From Macrotrachela quadricornifera (Eukaryota > Rotifera > Eurotatoria > Philodinida > Philodinidae), in the NCBI GenBank assembly GCA_022393335.1, contig JAJEKB010021120.1, positions 41,762-105,761 on the forward strand: a stretch of 64,000 bases of DNA. Reading direction: 5' to 3'. This document shows positions 34,802-46,433 of this stretch, piece after piece. The notes under the pieces are model-generated. The model ran no database searches. It worked only from the letters and a program-made list of their open reading frames with translations, and was not told the DNA's origin. A program made the position numbers and the translations under genes. Each line of letters begins with the position of its first letter. Position 1 is the first letter of the stretch.

Positions 34802-36660
34802 TTACTTTTTTTCACTAGGTTTAAGAAATTGGAAAAATTGTCCGACATCTTTGACACAAAAATTTGGTAAAAGATCCCGTTCAGTTGTTTTATGTTCAAC
34901 TCCTTGTTTAAGAGTATCCAAATATGTTTCACTTGTTGCTCCACTAAAAACAAGTAATGTTGTTGCGCCTTGTCGATTACCAAATGCAATATCAGTTTCA
35001 ACTCTAAAAATAAGTTTATAACTAGAATATTTAACCTCTGTTACAAAAATTTTGAGACAAAATCTTTTTTTTGAATATGAACTCCGAAATTAGGTGTCTG
35101 TTTTTTTATTCGAGAGAAATGAGAGAATCTTTGAAAGGCCTAAAAGTTATTTTGAGCAGCGAACAAATAAAGTTTTTGCTAACTTTTACAAATCCCTCTA
35201 CGAAAATGCTAAAAATTGTTGGAGTCGATGATTTTGTAGAGAGAACATTTCTTTACAAAATGTAATATCGTACTAAGCTCTATTTTGAAACTATAAACAT
35301 TTTTTCAAGAACTACTTCTTACATAAAACGTACTTCAGCCAAAAGAACGATTTTTCCAAAATGCGAATGATATAGAAAAAAGAAAGTCAAAAAGCATGTT
35401 TAGTAGGGTGAACTTTGCCTTACAATCTAATCTATCAACAGAAAATCCAGCTTTTTCTTTTGAATCTCCATAGTGAAAATGTACGAAAAAATGTCCTATA
35501 CAAACTTAGTTTTTAGGCCGTTTAAAGATTTCTTCACTTTTCTTGAACAAAAAACAGACACAAAGTTTCTGAATCTTACTAAAAAGCTTATTTTAATAGA
35601 AAAATCTTTTTTATATAACTTTACCGATCACCAATCATTACTGTTCGTTTAGGATTAACATCTGGAAATGCTAATCGAATAGCATCAAACATTGCTGCAT
35701 GAGGTTTACCAAGTATTGTAGGTGCACGACATGATGCAGTTGCAACTGAAGCCAAAATTGCTCCCGCACCTAAATTTATTTCTCAAATTCTGAATTTTTC
35801 TTTTCTACAATAATTACCAGGCATAACAACTTCATCACTTTGTGGAAGACTTGCATCATCATTAGTAGCCAAAAAAAGAACATTGGGTCGATTAAGATAA
35901 GTTGCAGCTTTAATAATTTTTACATAACTAATATGTAAATCAAGAGCTGATACTACACAATCAACCTATATATCGAAGAATTTAAACAAAAAAAAAATTA
36001 CGTATTACTTAAAACTACATACATCCTTATCAAATTGAAGTTTGTTCGTTTTAACCGCACCAGCATCAGATGGTAATGGATCAGGCTAAATTATAAGAGA
36101 AGAAATTATTCTTTTTATTATTATTTATAATACATACACCAATACCACCAGAAATTTGAAAACCTTCCTTTTCTAATTCATGCTTCATTGATTCCATACC
36201 AACTACATAACATTTTCCTTTAAAATTAATTGATTTTAAATGTTGAGCTGTAAGCCAAGCCGTACAAATAATTTGTTCCTAATATAATAAATATTTTTTA
36301 TTTATTTAATAACATTATTTTTTATAATAGATCTTACCGGTTTTACTTTATGAAAACCAATATCATTAAAACGTTTTGCATAATCATCCTGTGTTTTAGT
36401 TGAATTGTTTGTAACGAAAAATACTCGTTTACCCTTAAGAAAGAAAAAAAACCCACGAATTAAATTATAAAGAAAATGATTAAATAAAATATTTTTTATA
36501 CTTGTTCTGTTAAATGATTGAGTAAATCAACAGCACCGGGAAATATATCTGGATAGTTCCAAAGAACCCCATCGCAATCAAATAAAAACGTATCATTCTC
36601 ATTCAATAATTTCTTAGCATGAAGTTCTGTCAAATGTGTACAAAGTTCTTGTGTTGACAT
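34802..36660 (-). CDS. HAD phosphatase, phosphoglycolate/pyridoxal phosphatase type
   Basis: A C2-capped haloacid dehalogenase-family phosphatase of the PGP/PDXP group, which hydrolyses small phosphate esters such as 2-phosphoglycolate or pyridoxal phosphate. About seven exons run from ATG 36660 to TAA 34802. Motif I is TFLFDCDGVLWNYPDIFPGA, with Asp nucleophile and Asp acid. Motif II is VFFVTNNSTK. The cap includes KGKCYVVGMESMKHELEKEG and VDCVVSALDLHISYVKII. LGKPHAAMFDAI supplies the motif III lysine, and VMIGDR joined to VETDIAFGNRQG supplies motif IV. It ends FLKPSEKK. Catalytic residues look complete. Exact substrate cannot be chosen by eye. An acceptor-like tattttag touches the ATG. The 621-base intron (35004-35624) contains palindrome P3. 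Confidence 0.9.
35094..35561. repeat. Imperfect palindrome in HAD-gene intron, P3
   Basis: The left arm reads gtgtctgtttttttattc and later gaatctttgaaaggcctaaa. The right arm reads tttaggccgtttaaagattt and ends gaacaaaaaacagacac. The outer arms of about 60-70 bases match well; inner parts match weakly. The centre lies near 35330. No ORF for a transposase. Confidence 0.65.
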
Positions 36661-37256
36661 CTAAAATATTAACGAAAGAATAATACAAAAAAGAAAAATT
36701 ATTTACGTTTGTATATTACTTCAAATTAAAAGTATTTCTGGATATAATCTAATAAAATCTTATTTATTTCAATGAGCAAATTATTCATTTTATTTTTAAA
36801 GAATATAAACAAATTTTGTTACACAACCGATACGTAACTGAAAATTTAGTTTATTATTTTATTGACGATTCGAATTTCATATTTTGTCCTGTTATAAACC
36901 ATAAAAATGTATGTTCTCTCTCATACACATGTACAATCATAAAAGAACATTTTATTATTATATTCTAATCAAACTAACTACAAAGAAAAAGAACTCATTA
37001 TTTCTTAAATTAAATATCTTCTAGATCTAGATAGTTAATTATAAAATAAATCTATAATCCTAATCATCTATTCTTACACAGTAATTTTAATATTTTATAT
37101 TTAAAAAATTTTTTTTTGTTGGTATGATAAAATATATGATAACTCTTAAAATATAATAATCTCATCTAATATAATTGAAGATTGTAAAATTCTCTCTTTC
37201 TCTAGCTAGTAAAATCAAAAAACGAAAAGAATATACAGATCATTTTTTTATCAACA
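36661..37256. promoter_or_regulatory. Divergent promoter region, HAD phosphatase / globin
   Basis: A 596-base spacer between two outward-facing starts, AT-rich. No distinct motif was seen apart from the acceptor-like tattttag that precedes the phosphatase ATG. Confidence 0.4.
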
Positions 37257-37903
37257 ATGGGTTGTGCAAGCTCAAATCCAACATCACCAACAATACAAGC
37301 ACCAACTTCAAATATTACCGATTTTACTGTTACTGCTCGACAAGTAAAACAATCATGGCCTGATGTTAAAAAAATTGATAAATTAGGAGCAAAAACATTT
37401 GCTTAGTAAGTTATATAAAAACGAAAAAAAAAAAGAAAAAATCCATACAGATGTATTTTATTCTCATTAGTTTATTACATAAATATCCTGAATTAAAAAC
37501 TTTTTATCATATACCTGAAGCTTATAAAACTGAAGCTGATTTACTCAATGCTGAGGAAGTAAAAGAACCAAGTGAAAAATTTATTTCATTTTATTCAGAT
37601 ATCATTGAAAATAGTGATACAAAATTTAATGAAATACTTCGAGAAAAAGCCATTGAATTAAATAAACAAGGTGTTCGTGCATCTCAAATAAAAGTAATTT
37701 ATTTATATAAAAAAAAAAAAAGATATCAAAATAAATTCAAATTCTTTTAGTTTTATGGTGAAAGTCTTATTCATGTTATTAAATATGAACTTAAAGATGA
37801 ATTAAATTTTGATGAAAAACAATCTTGGCAATTATTTATTAATCAAGTATCAAATGGTTTAGCTATTGAATTAGCTAAATTTCCACGAAAATCAATTGTT
37901 TAA
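37257..37903 (+). CDS. Globin with N-terminal acylation motif, heme ligands missing
   Basis: Three exons encode a protein of about 170 residues with a full globin fold. It begins MGCASSNPTSP: Gly2 with Cys3 and Ser6 is a good N-myristoylation plus palmitoylation signal, so the protein should sit on a membrane, as globin X does. Helix A reads FTVTARQVKQSWPDVKK, B/C LGAKTFAYLLHKYPELKTFY, and E EVKEPSEKFISFYSDIIEN. The F region is ILREKAIELNKQGV and G/H FYGESLIHVIKYELKDELNF, then WQLFINQVSNGL. Against ordinary globins the distal E7 position is Pro (KEPS for RAHG), and the proximal F8 position four residues before Gly-Val is Leu, not His. Normal heme iron coordination therefore looks impossible. 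The second intron falls directly before FYGES in helix G, near the ancient G7.0 position. Confidence 0.85.
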
Positions 37904-38032
37904 AACAATTCTTAGTTTTTCGTTTTCTAAAGACAAACTTTTTCTTTTCGCAATTCATCACTAATAAAAGAAATAGACATTTTAATAAAAATTAAATTTT
38001 ATTTTGTTCTTTTTTTTTGTTACAAAGCTTTA

Positions 38033-41000
38033 TTAACGATAAAGAAAAAGAAAAACAAAGATAAGAGATATTGGCTGTAATTTTAATCGTATTTGAGTAT
38101 TCTTATCTGACAATGTTAATTGATCATATTGATATAAATTTTTACAAAGATTTTCTATATCTAAACGTATATTTGATTGCTCTTTATTATATTGTTGATG
38201 ATTAAAATATTTTATTGAAGGACATTGAAAATCTTTCTAAAATACAAAAATAAATTTTTTTTTATATTTAAATTTTTCTTTAAACAAACTATTGAGCCAC
38301 AAATAATTTGACAATCTGGACAAACAATTGATCCAACATAAATTGAATTATATTCACTAGTTAAAATACTTATATTTTGACCTTGATATTTACATAAATA
38401 TTTTTCTTTTCCAATATGAACATAAATTCCTTTATTTGATACACATTCAAACTTATAGAAACAAAAAAAAACAAGAATAATTATTAAATAAATTAAATTA
38501 AATAAATACTTGATAACATCCAGCTGTTTGAGGAATAATACGACGTTTTCTACGACATTGATCAATATATTGTTCCCATACAGCACCATGATCAAAACAT
38601 TTTGATTGAAAAGAATATTTTTCAAGTGCATAATTTTCTATATCTAAATATGAAAAAAAAAGAAACAAATATAAAGAGAATAATATTTATTGTTTTTTTT
38701 AAATGTACTTGGTGGTTGATTTTCTGATCGATAACATCTTGAATCACGATTAGAATTTTTATATGCTAATTCTTGATTATATGGACAATAATCAGCTAAC
38801 ATAACATGTCCACCAAAACGTGCAAGTTCATTTTGATCAGTGATATTAGATAGAGAATCAAATATCTAATTAAATTAAAAACAATTGTCAATCTTATTGA
38901 GCTCAGTCATGATCTCAACTCATTATCATCATCAGAATACATTTTTTTGTGATAATAAAAATTACTATTAATCATATTTTAAATTAACAAACTAAATAAT
39001 TAACTTAAATATCGACATTAGTTTTTTTTTTCGTATATTAAAAATTACAGATCTTCTTGAACTATTCATGATACAATAGAATACATTCTATTTTTCTAAA
39101 TAAATAATATTCATACTTGATATTCAATAGGTAATGCATTGGAATATTCAACAAGATTGCACATCACTACTTTATCATACGTATATGCACAGATACGCTT
39201 AGAAAGATTAGGTTTTGGTGATGAAATACAATATGGAAAAGGATTTTCTTTTCTAGAAAATAAATTTTATAATAAATCATTAAAATTTAATTTTTATTTA
39301 CTTTTCCATTTTCGTATCAATCCATTGTTTACAACTTGTTTTAACAAAATCACAACCAAGATTACGTCCCCAAAGAAGCGGTTTACCATATTCATATGAT
39401 ACATCATACCATCTTTTTAATCAAATAAAAATTTAATATTTTTTTTATTGGATTATATAGAGAAAAAAAAATAATTAATTTCTCACCCACTATCTTCCAA
39501 TAAGGCTAATGTTAAATTTGAAATAACGGATTCTTGAGTATATGTTCCAGTCATTATTTCATGCTAAATTAATTATATTACTATACATATTTAATAATTA
39601 TTTTATGATTAAATTTACTTCAAATAATCGTTTTTCCCAATGGGTTAATGCAGTACCTACATTTCCTTGATCTTCAAGTTCAGCTCCTTCTAATGTTGGA
39701 CAAGCAAAATGTTCACGTACAATAGCCTAAAATAAGAAAGAAAAATCAGTTATATAAAGTTATGCTATTTTTTTGATGTTATCTTTATTTACTTGAACTT
39801 TTGGTGTAACCAACATGAAAATATCTTTATCGATTGTTCCACCGCGAATTTTCCAATTTCTTCTTACTATTTGTCTGAGTACTTGATCACTGGGCGTATA
39901 TACTTGTAATCTACCCAAGAGAAAAATTTTATGAAATAATAAATTTAGATATATATATATAATATACTTATTATCATAAACTTTGGGCCATCGTGTTGCC
40001 GGATCACGTTCAGTATATGGTTCTCCATTACTATCTCGAAAGAACGCAAATAGACCGGAAGAGAAAACCTATAAAAAATGAAAGTATTTCGTTAATTTTT
40101 TAGTGATTCTTCAAATATGAAGTTCTTATTACTAATGTATGAAGAATTTCATGTTTTATTGTACTAACAAGACGATCAAAATCTATTGAATTATGATCGC
40201 CTTTCAAACGTTTTGGACATACATTCACATTACCAGCAATTGGTCTAAAATAAAATCAGATATTTTCAATTTAGATTATCACTTTTAATATTTTAATTGA
40301 TACTAGTCTAATAAAACTATTGATAAAACGAATATTCTCGTCAAATCTAAGAAGCATCTTTAAATTTGCATTACAGAACAAGGCTTAAAGTATTTGTACG
40401 TGGATTTTTTAGTACTTCTTGAAGTATAAAGTAATGTACTAGTATTTACAACCTGTATTCAATATTTATAGTTGTAATTTGAGAAAAGTATTTGATACTT
40501 TATTTCTACCTCAAGATAAGTACTTTTATACTCTTACTTAAGGACAAAAGCACACAGTTATACTTGAAATACGAATCTGTTTTTTTTTCTATGTAACTAA
40601 AGTATCATTGCATTCAATAGTTAGAAAATCCATCAATATATCGAAAGCTCAACGAAACAGTAATTTATTGTAAACTATAAATCATCAATGTAGATTTTTT
40701 CTAGTATAATAAAAGACTAGATATGGTTATAATATTAAATCAAATCAGTATGCTCATTTATAGATATTCATGATAACTTCTAACGTATTCGAACAATGAT
40801 TGGTATTGTATTTATTAACAGATTAAAATATTCTTATTATCATCTACTGTTCCATTCGATGGTGTTACAATGATCGTTGAAAACATGTCATAGATGATCA
40901 ATGTGACTGGCAAAATTTATTTTATTTTTTTTTCTATCTAAAGTAAAAATACAAATACAATACTTTTACTTCTGTACTTATACTCATTCTAGTTCTGTTT

Positions 41001-42016
41001 TTCATTTCAACAAGTCTTATGTATATCGCATCGTTGTTAAAAAGAGGAATAAAAGCAAATTTTATCATATAAAGTAAGTTCAGGCATGAATCATTTTTGC
41101 AAAGGTATATTGAAATGATAGCATGATAAGATCGCTTTAAATATATATATATATTATATTAAGATTCAAGCGAATTTTTTATAGGCAAGAAAGCTTCTTA
41201 CGTATTGATATAAATCGATGAAGTTTGAATCTCAAATGATTATACATAATTAAATTGCTCTTCATTCATTAAATATTTACCTATCTCGTACAGGTTCTAA
41301 TTGACAAAAAGATGCTGTAGCTAATGTATCAATTGATTGACAACGATTTGTTTCAAGTGCTGATACATATAAAATAAATTCGGCATGAACACCAGAACTT
41401 TTTGTACCAATAGGATCACATTTTTTATCTTTACTACAAACATGACATTGTTGTAAATGTTCATCAGGTACAATAATATCACCACAATATGTTTCATCTA
41501 AACATTTTTCTGAACAATAATGTATAGAATAATCATTTTCAACAATGAACATTTTTCTTGATGGACATTGTCTATTAATAAAAAAGAAAAACATGAAAGA
41601 AAATTTATTATTATAAAAACAAAATTTTTTTTTGTCTCCTAATACCTTGTTAATCGTATTTGATCATTTAATCTATATTTCGGTCGAATAGTTTTACTCC
41701 AATAATTAGTTGCTGCTTCAACTGCTTGTTTAACTAAATTTTGTTCGTCTTTTAATAATCTATATGAAATAAATCATATTTATATAAAGTTTTTTTTTAA
41801 AGAAAAAAATCAAATATACTTTTTAACACTTTTATCATAATGTATATAAATTTGAAATATATCTGACGTTGTACGTCGTTTAATACGTTCAATAATTTGA
41901 TTAGAATTTATTTTTATAGAACTATATTGCAATTGATTTCGATTAGGAGATATATGTATTGAACAAAAACATTTTTGAATAATGAATAATAAAAAAAAAA
42001 AGAAGCGACATGACAT
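38033..42016 (-). CDS. LMLN: Leishmanolysin-like (M8) zinc metallopeptidase
   Basis: Invadolysin/leishmanolysin family secreted or membrane-tethered zinc endopeptidase. About twelve exons run from ATG 42016 (signal peptide [18 protein letters not shown]) to TAA 38035-38033. Seen in order: [34 protein letters not shown]; the Cys-rich [20 protein letters not shown], then CHVC and [23 protein letters not shown]; then [20 protein letters not shown] with the HExxH active site. Downstream, [21 protein letters not shown] gives the third zinc His and the Met-turn, and [20 protein letters not shown] is typical of the family. The Cys-rich C-terminal part ends in a hydrophobic tail ([12 protein letters not shown]) compatible with a GPI signal. 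The active site looks intact. One intron, about 40247-41278, is 1 kb long. The stop codons TAA TAA overlap an AATAAA. Confidence 0.92.
40374..40997. repeat. Possible MITE remnant in peptidase intron
   Basis: The left edge starts cagaacaaggcttaaagtat and the right edge ends agtataagt.../...agttctg in inverted sense (reverse complement starts cagaactagaatgagtata). Both edges are rich in agtac/aagta steps, as in some hAT-type elements. The matches are short and no target duplication was found. Confidence 0.3.
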
Positions 42017-42096
42017 AATCGATGTCTACTTCGAAAAGTAAAAATAAAATCTATAATAAAAAAAAAAAATACTAACTAATCATTAATATTTTTATG

Positions 42097-43088
42097 TCAT
42101 TTTTTTCTACAAAGTGTTGTTCCATCGCCTAATCTTAAAAAACTAATATCAACACGTTTATCATTTTTAACAAGTTCATTTGTTTGACGTATAGTCATTG
42201 TTTCAATTGATGTATCATTTTCATTTAATACACGTCCATTCCATAAAGTATTATCAATTGCAATTAAACCATTTGATCGTATTAATTGAACAGATAATTC
42301 ATAATATTGAGGATAATTTACTTTATCACCATCAATAAATATAAAATCAAATGAATTTGAACCGTATTTATCAAGTAAATCTTTTAAAGTTTCTGAAGCG
42401 GGTCGAATTTGTAAATTAATTTTATTTCGAACACCAGCTTTAACCCAAATATCTTGACGAACATATTCATCAGTTATATCACATGTTATTAATTCACCAT
42501 TAGATGGAAGTGCCAAAGCAATAGCTAATGATGTATAACCAGTAAATGTTCCAATTTCAACTAGTAAAGAAAAAATAAATAAATAGGATTTTTAAAGTTT
42601 TTATTATATGATTTATTTTGATTGATTAGATAATAAAAGAATGTTTGATAGGTGCTGTATATTTTTATAGTATACATTCTTTCAATAAAGAATCGTGATA
42701 GTATGGATTATTTTATGATTCAATGAAAAATACCGCAAAATAAACAAATATTTTTTTTAAAAGAATGTATTTGATAGAAATAATTTAATTATTTAAAATA
42801 TCTTACTTGCTCGTTTACCATTCATAAGTTGAATAAGTATTTGAAAAAATTGTGCTTCATCTGTTGATCCTAACCATGGTTGAATTATTTCTTTAATACA
42901 AAAAAATTCTCTATGAAGTTTTTAATTATTAATAAATTAAATATCATACCAGGTAAATTTTTAATATCTTCTAAAAGTTCAAGTTGTTCAGGTGTATAAC
43001 GAAGTGAATGATTAAATATATATTGATCAATAGGATCTTTTGAATGTAAAGATTTTGTCGATAATAAATCACCAAATATTGTTGACAT
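42097..43088 (-). CDS. Class I SAM-dependent O-methyltransferase
   Basis: Member of methyltransferase family 3 (catechol/caffeoyl-CoA O-methyltransferase-like, as in COMTD1), which transfers methyl groups from S-adenosylmethionine to catechol-type hydroxyls with a divalent metal. Four minus-strand exons run from ATG 43088 to TGA 42097. The N-terminal cap helix region is DPIDQYIFNHSLRYTPEQLE. Motif I is SLVEIGTFTGYTSLAIALAL. The acidic strand end reads ITCDITDEYV, and the metal-binding region FDFIFIDGDKVNYPQYYELS (FIDADKxNY in relatives), followed by IAIDNTLWNGRV, the DN(VT)LWxGxV motif. The end is FLRLGDGTTLCRKK. There is no signal peptide. The catalytic set seems complete. Substrate unknown. 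Animals, plants and bacteria all carry this family, so origin cannot be told by eye. Confidence 0.88.
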
Positions 43089-44429
43089 TATAATTTTATA
43101 AAAAAAATGAATAAGAATGAATATTGAATTCCATACATTTTATATACCTAATGCTAGGATAAGAATTTTGTTCTTTTATAATAAACATAATTACATAAAT
43201 ATATATAATTGCTACTTGAAAGTATATCATCTATTATATTCATAGTCATCAGTGGATATAATTTCTATATAAATATACGTACTTTTACCTGAATTTATCA
43301 TACTTTTTTTGTTTGTTTGTGCATTTAAATGAAATTTATCTCATTGGTAAATGTATTTAGCCAATCATATGAAAGTTGTCAATATTACATAGAAAATTTA
43401 TTCATTTAAACGATAGAATATTTAAAATTATATTTAATTAGACAAAATAAAATGAATATACTTTTCAAAACAAATCGATACAAGTGTATATAGATATATG
43501 AATAAAATAACAAATCGAATTTTAACACGTACAATTAATTATTTCAATACAATGGATTTTTATGAACGATTAATCGAGTTGAATCATACGTTTCGTAGTA
43601 ATAATGATATTCATTGTTAACAGGTTTTGTATAGTTTATAAAAATAGTAAAAATATATGTTAAATTCTATAAAACTGTTTTGTTCTGTCTAACTGACTTG
43701 TTGTATGAAAGAACATCGAAATGACTTTTTATTGGTATAGAAAAAAGAGATATTCTTGATCGGATGACCTTGCTTGAAATATTATCAGTGGTAGATCCAG
43801 CAGCATAACAAACTGACATACACTACCCACATGATTCCTTTTTTTCCTCAAGAAACAAAGAAGTAGGAGTTATATTGCCTTGAATAAACTTCAAAATCTG
43901 TTTTTGAATCATGGTCACCACTCCCATAATGATCTTCTCAATTCATCCCTAAAACGTATATATGTATATTGTAGTCAATATTTCATGATTACAATATTTT
44001 TCGTTTCATTCATATAATAGAAATAAGATTAGTAAGACCAATAAATAAAAATATTGTATTTTAGATTAATAATAATTGAAGATCCACTTAATTATTTATA
44101 ACAATCAAATAAAATATAAAACATATTATTTGACTTTTAGCGGCATCTAGTTAAATAAATGAAAACATTTATGAAAACTTTTCAATCGATATTAAAGCTA
44201 ATAAAAGAATTAAATATAAAAATTTTAAAATAATTGTCAAAATAAATCTAAAATAATATATCTGATTGGTTTTTAAAAATGACTTTAAGCCACGTACTAC
44301 TACATCCAATGGTTTTCAATAGTTAACTGTATTTATGTATTACATTTATTGTACCATCTGATGCCTATCATCGATTGATTTTTTTTTGTTTAAGATAAGC
44401 ATACCAATACTCTCTGTTGGGTTCATAAA
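43089..44429. promoter_or_regulatory. Divergent spacer, O-methyltransferase / KDEL receptor
   Basis: 1.3 kb of AT-rich DNA between two outward-facing starts. It should hold both promoters. No exon, repeat or motif stands out. Confidence 0.4.
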
Positions 44430-45230
44430 ATGAATATTTTTCGTCTATTAGGAGATTTTTCTCATTTAGCAGCTATAATTATATTATTAGTTAAAATTTG
44501 GAAAACACGTTCATGTGCTGGTATATTTTTTGATTTGATTTTATTTTAAAATTTTATATATTTATTTATTATAGGTGTATCTGGTAAAAGTGTCATTCTT
44601 TATGCTATTGTATTTACATGTCGTTATCTTGATTTATTTTTACATTTTATTAGTTTATATAATTCGATTATGAAAGTTATTTATCTTGTTTCGACATTTT
44701 TTACAATTTATTTAATTTATATTAAATTTAAATCAACATATGATCGTAATCATGATTCATTTCGTATTGAATTATTATTATTACCATCAGCTGCACTTGC
44801 TTTTATATGGAATCATGAATTTTCATTACTTGAAGTAAGATATTTAAATTGATTTTTATTTATTTCTAATAAATATAATTAGATTCTTTGGACATTTTCA
44901 ATATATCTTGAATCTGTTGCTATACTTCCTCAATTATATATGGTTACTAAAACAGGTGAAGCTGAAACAATAACAAGTCATTATTTATTTGCATTGGGTA
45001 TTTATCGATTTTTTTATATTTTTAATTGGGTTTATCGTTATTATATGGAAAATTTTCTTGATTGGATTTCAATTGTATCTGGTATAATTCAAACAATACT
45101 TTATTGTGATTTTTTTTATCTTTATATAACAAGAGGTAAAAAGAAAAATATGTATAAATATATATGTATATCATAAATATTATTTTTAGTTCTTCGTGGA
45201 AGAAAAATGCGTTTACGAGAAAATATCTAA
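44430..45230 (+). CDS. KDELR: ER lumen protein-retaining (KDEL) receptor
   Basis: Seven-helix receptor that captures escaped ER proteins bearing C-terminal KDEL/HDEL in the Golgi and returns them by COPI vesicles. Four exons (44430-44520, 44575-44834, 44883-45135, 45190-45230) give 214 residues, matching the usual 212. Visible family blocks: [122 protein letters not shown] leads to the last helices, and the basic tail is [20 protein letters not shown] and the [16 protein letters not shown] block are diagnostic. Confidence 0.96.
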
Positions 45231-45912
45231 ACAAGTTAAAAATAACAACAACAACAACAAAAAAATATATAAGAAGACTTTTAAAATAATCAATTTGTTA
45301 TTTCATCCATCTTTATATTTTTAATATATCGTTATTGTTTTTAGGTGAATAGATGTTCATCTTTTATATCATTGTTCTAGTCTTGAAAAAGAAGGAAAAA
45401 AAAATTGTTTTTATTTATATAAAATTTATCTAAACATAACGATCTTTTTCCCATATGGTTATTTGTTTCTTTATTTTGTTTTCATCATAATATTGTTATT
45501 GTGTGTTTTTAAAAGAAAAGAAAAAAAAAAGTTAATCACGCATATCTTTTTCTTGTTATATTATGTCGGACATTATTTAGTTATTTTTTATGGATTAACA
45601 TGAGAAAAAAAAACATATGCATAACAGCATCTTCCTTTATTGCTTATATGTGTGTGCGTGTGTGTGTGTGTATTGCTCTTTTTTTTGTTTTATTCATTCA
45701 TTTCTTGCATATTTCTGTATCTTTTAGTTAGAAATATTAAAAAAGAAAAAAAGTAACATTATATATCTATATATATATTTAGATAGAATCAAATTTTAGA
45801 ATTTTCAACAAATTTATTTTTGATATTCTTTTATACAGCTTCAATCAGATATTAAATAAGTGGGTTTTTTTTACTGGTTTTGGTACATAATGATCTGCTA
45901 TGATTTAAACTG
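45231..45912. other. 3' flank of KDEL receptor
   Basis: T-rich DNA with a TG microsatellite at about 45643-45672 (tgtgtgtgcgtgtgtgtgtg). No gene seen. Confidence 0.5.
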
Positions 45913-46294
45913 TATATTTTACTAGGAATGAGGATTATCAAATGTTTTCTTATAATTATTTTATTAAAGATGCTCTCGACTAAAAGACACAGATACCCTT
46001 AGATATCACAGTAATCTGTTAAGCTTTTTATTTGTACAAGCTTCAAGTATTCTAAATAGGATGAATGGATATACCAAGTTGAGCATGATTACCCTATAAA
46101 GACTTAGTTCTACCGTAAAAAATATTGAAATTCGAGATGTTCTTTCATCCTATCTAGGATGTTTGATGCTTGGATAAGCATAAATTTTAAGAAGCCATTA
46201 AAATATCTGATAGATTCTTGTCTTTTAGTCGAACATATCTCTAACAAAATGGTTATGAAGACATACTTGGTAATTTTCATTCCTGATAAAATAT
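45913..46294. repeat. Imperfect palindrome, intergenic, P4
   Basis: The left arm reads tatattttactaggaatg and then gactaaaagacacagat. The right arm carries the complement: cttgtcttttagtcgaaca and then cattcctgataaaatat. Inner blocks taaataggatgaa and ttcatcctatctagga also pair. The arms are about 170-180 bases each with the centre near 46105. Lies between the converging KDEL receptor and catalase-like genes. No ORF. Confidence 0.75.
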
Positions 46295-46433
46295 AAAATC
46301 CAGATAATAACAGATCATTAGTATTATAGCTAGTAAAAAAAAGAAATCACATTGTTCTCATATTTGACTAAAGTTACATAAATAAATAAGAATTGGATGT
46401 GATATAGTTGAACATACTTATGTATATATCGAA

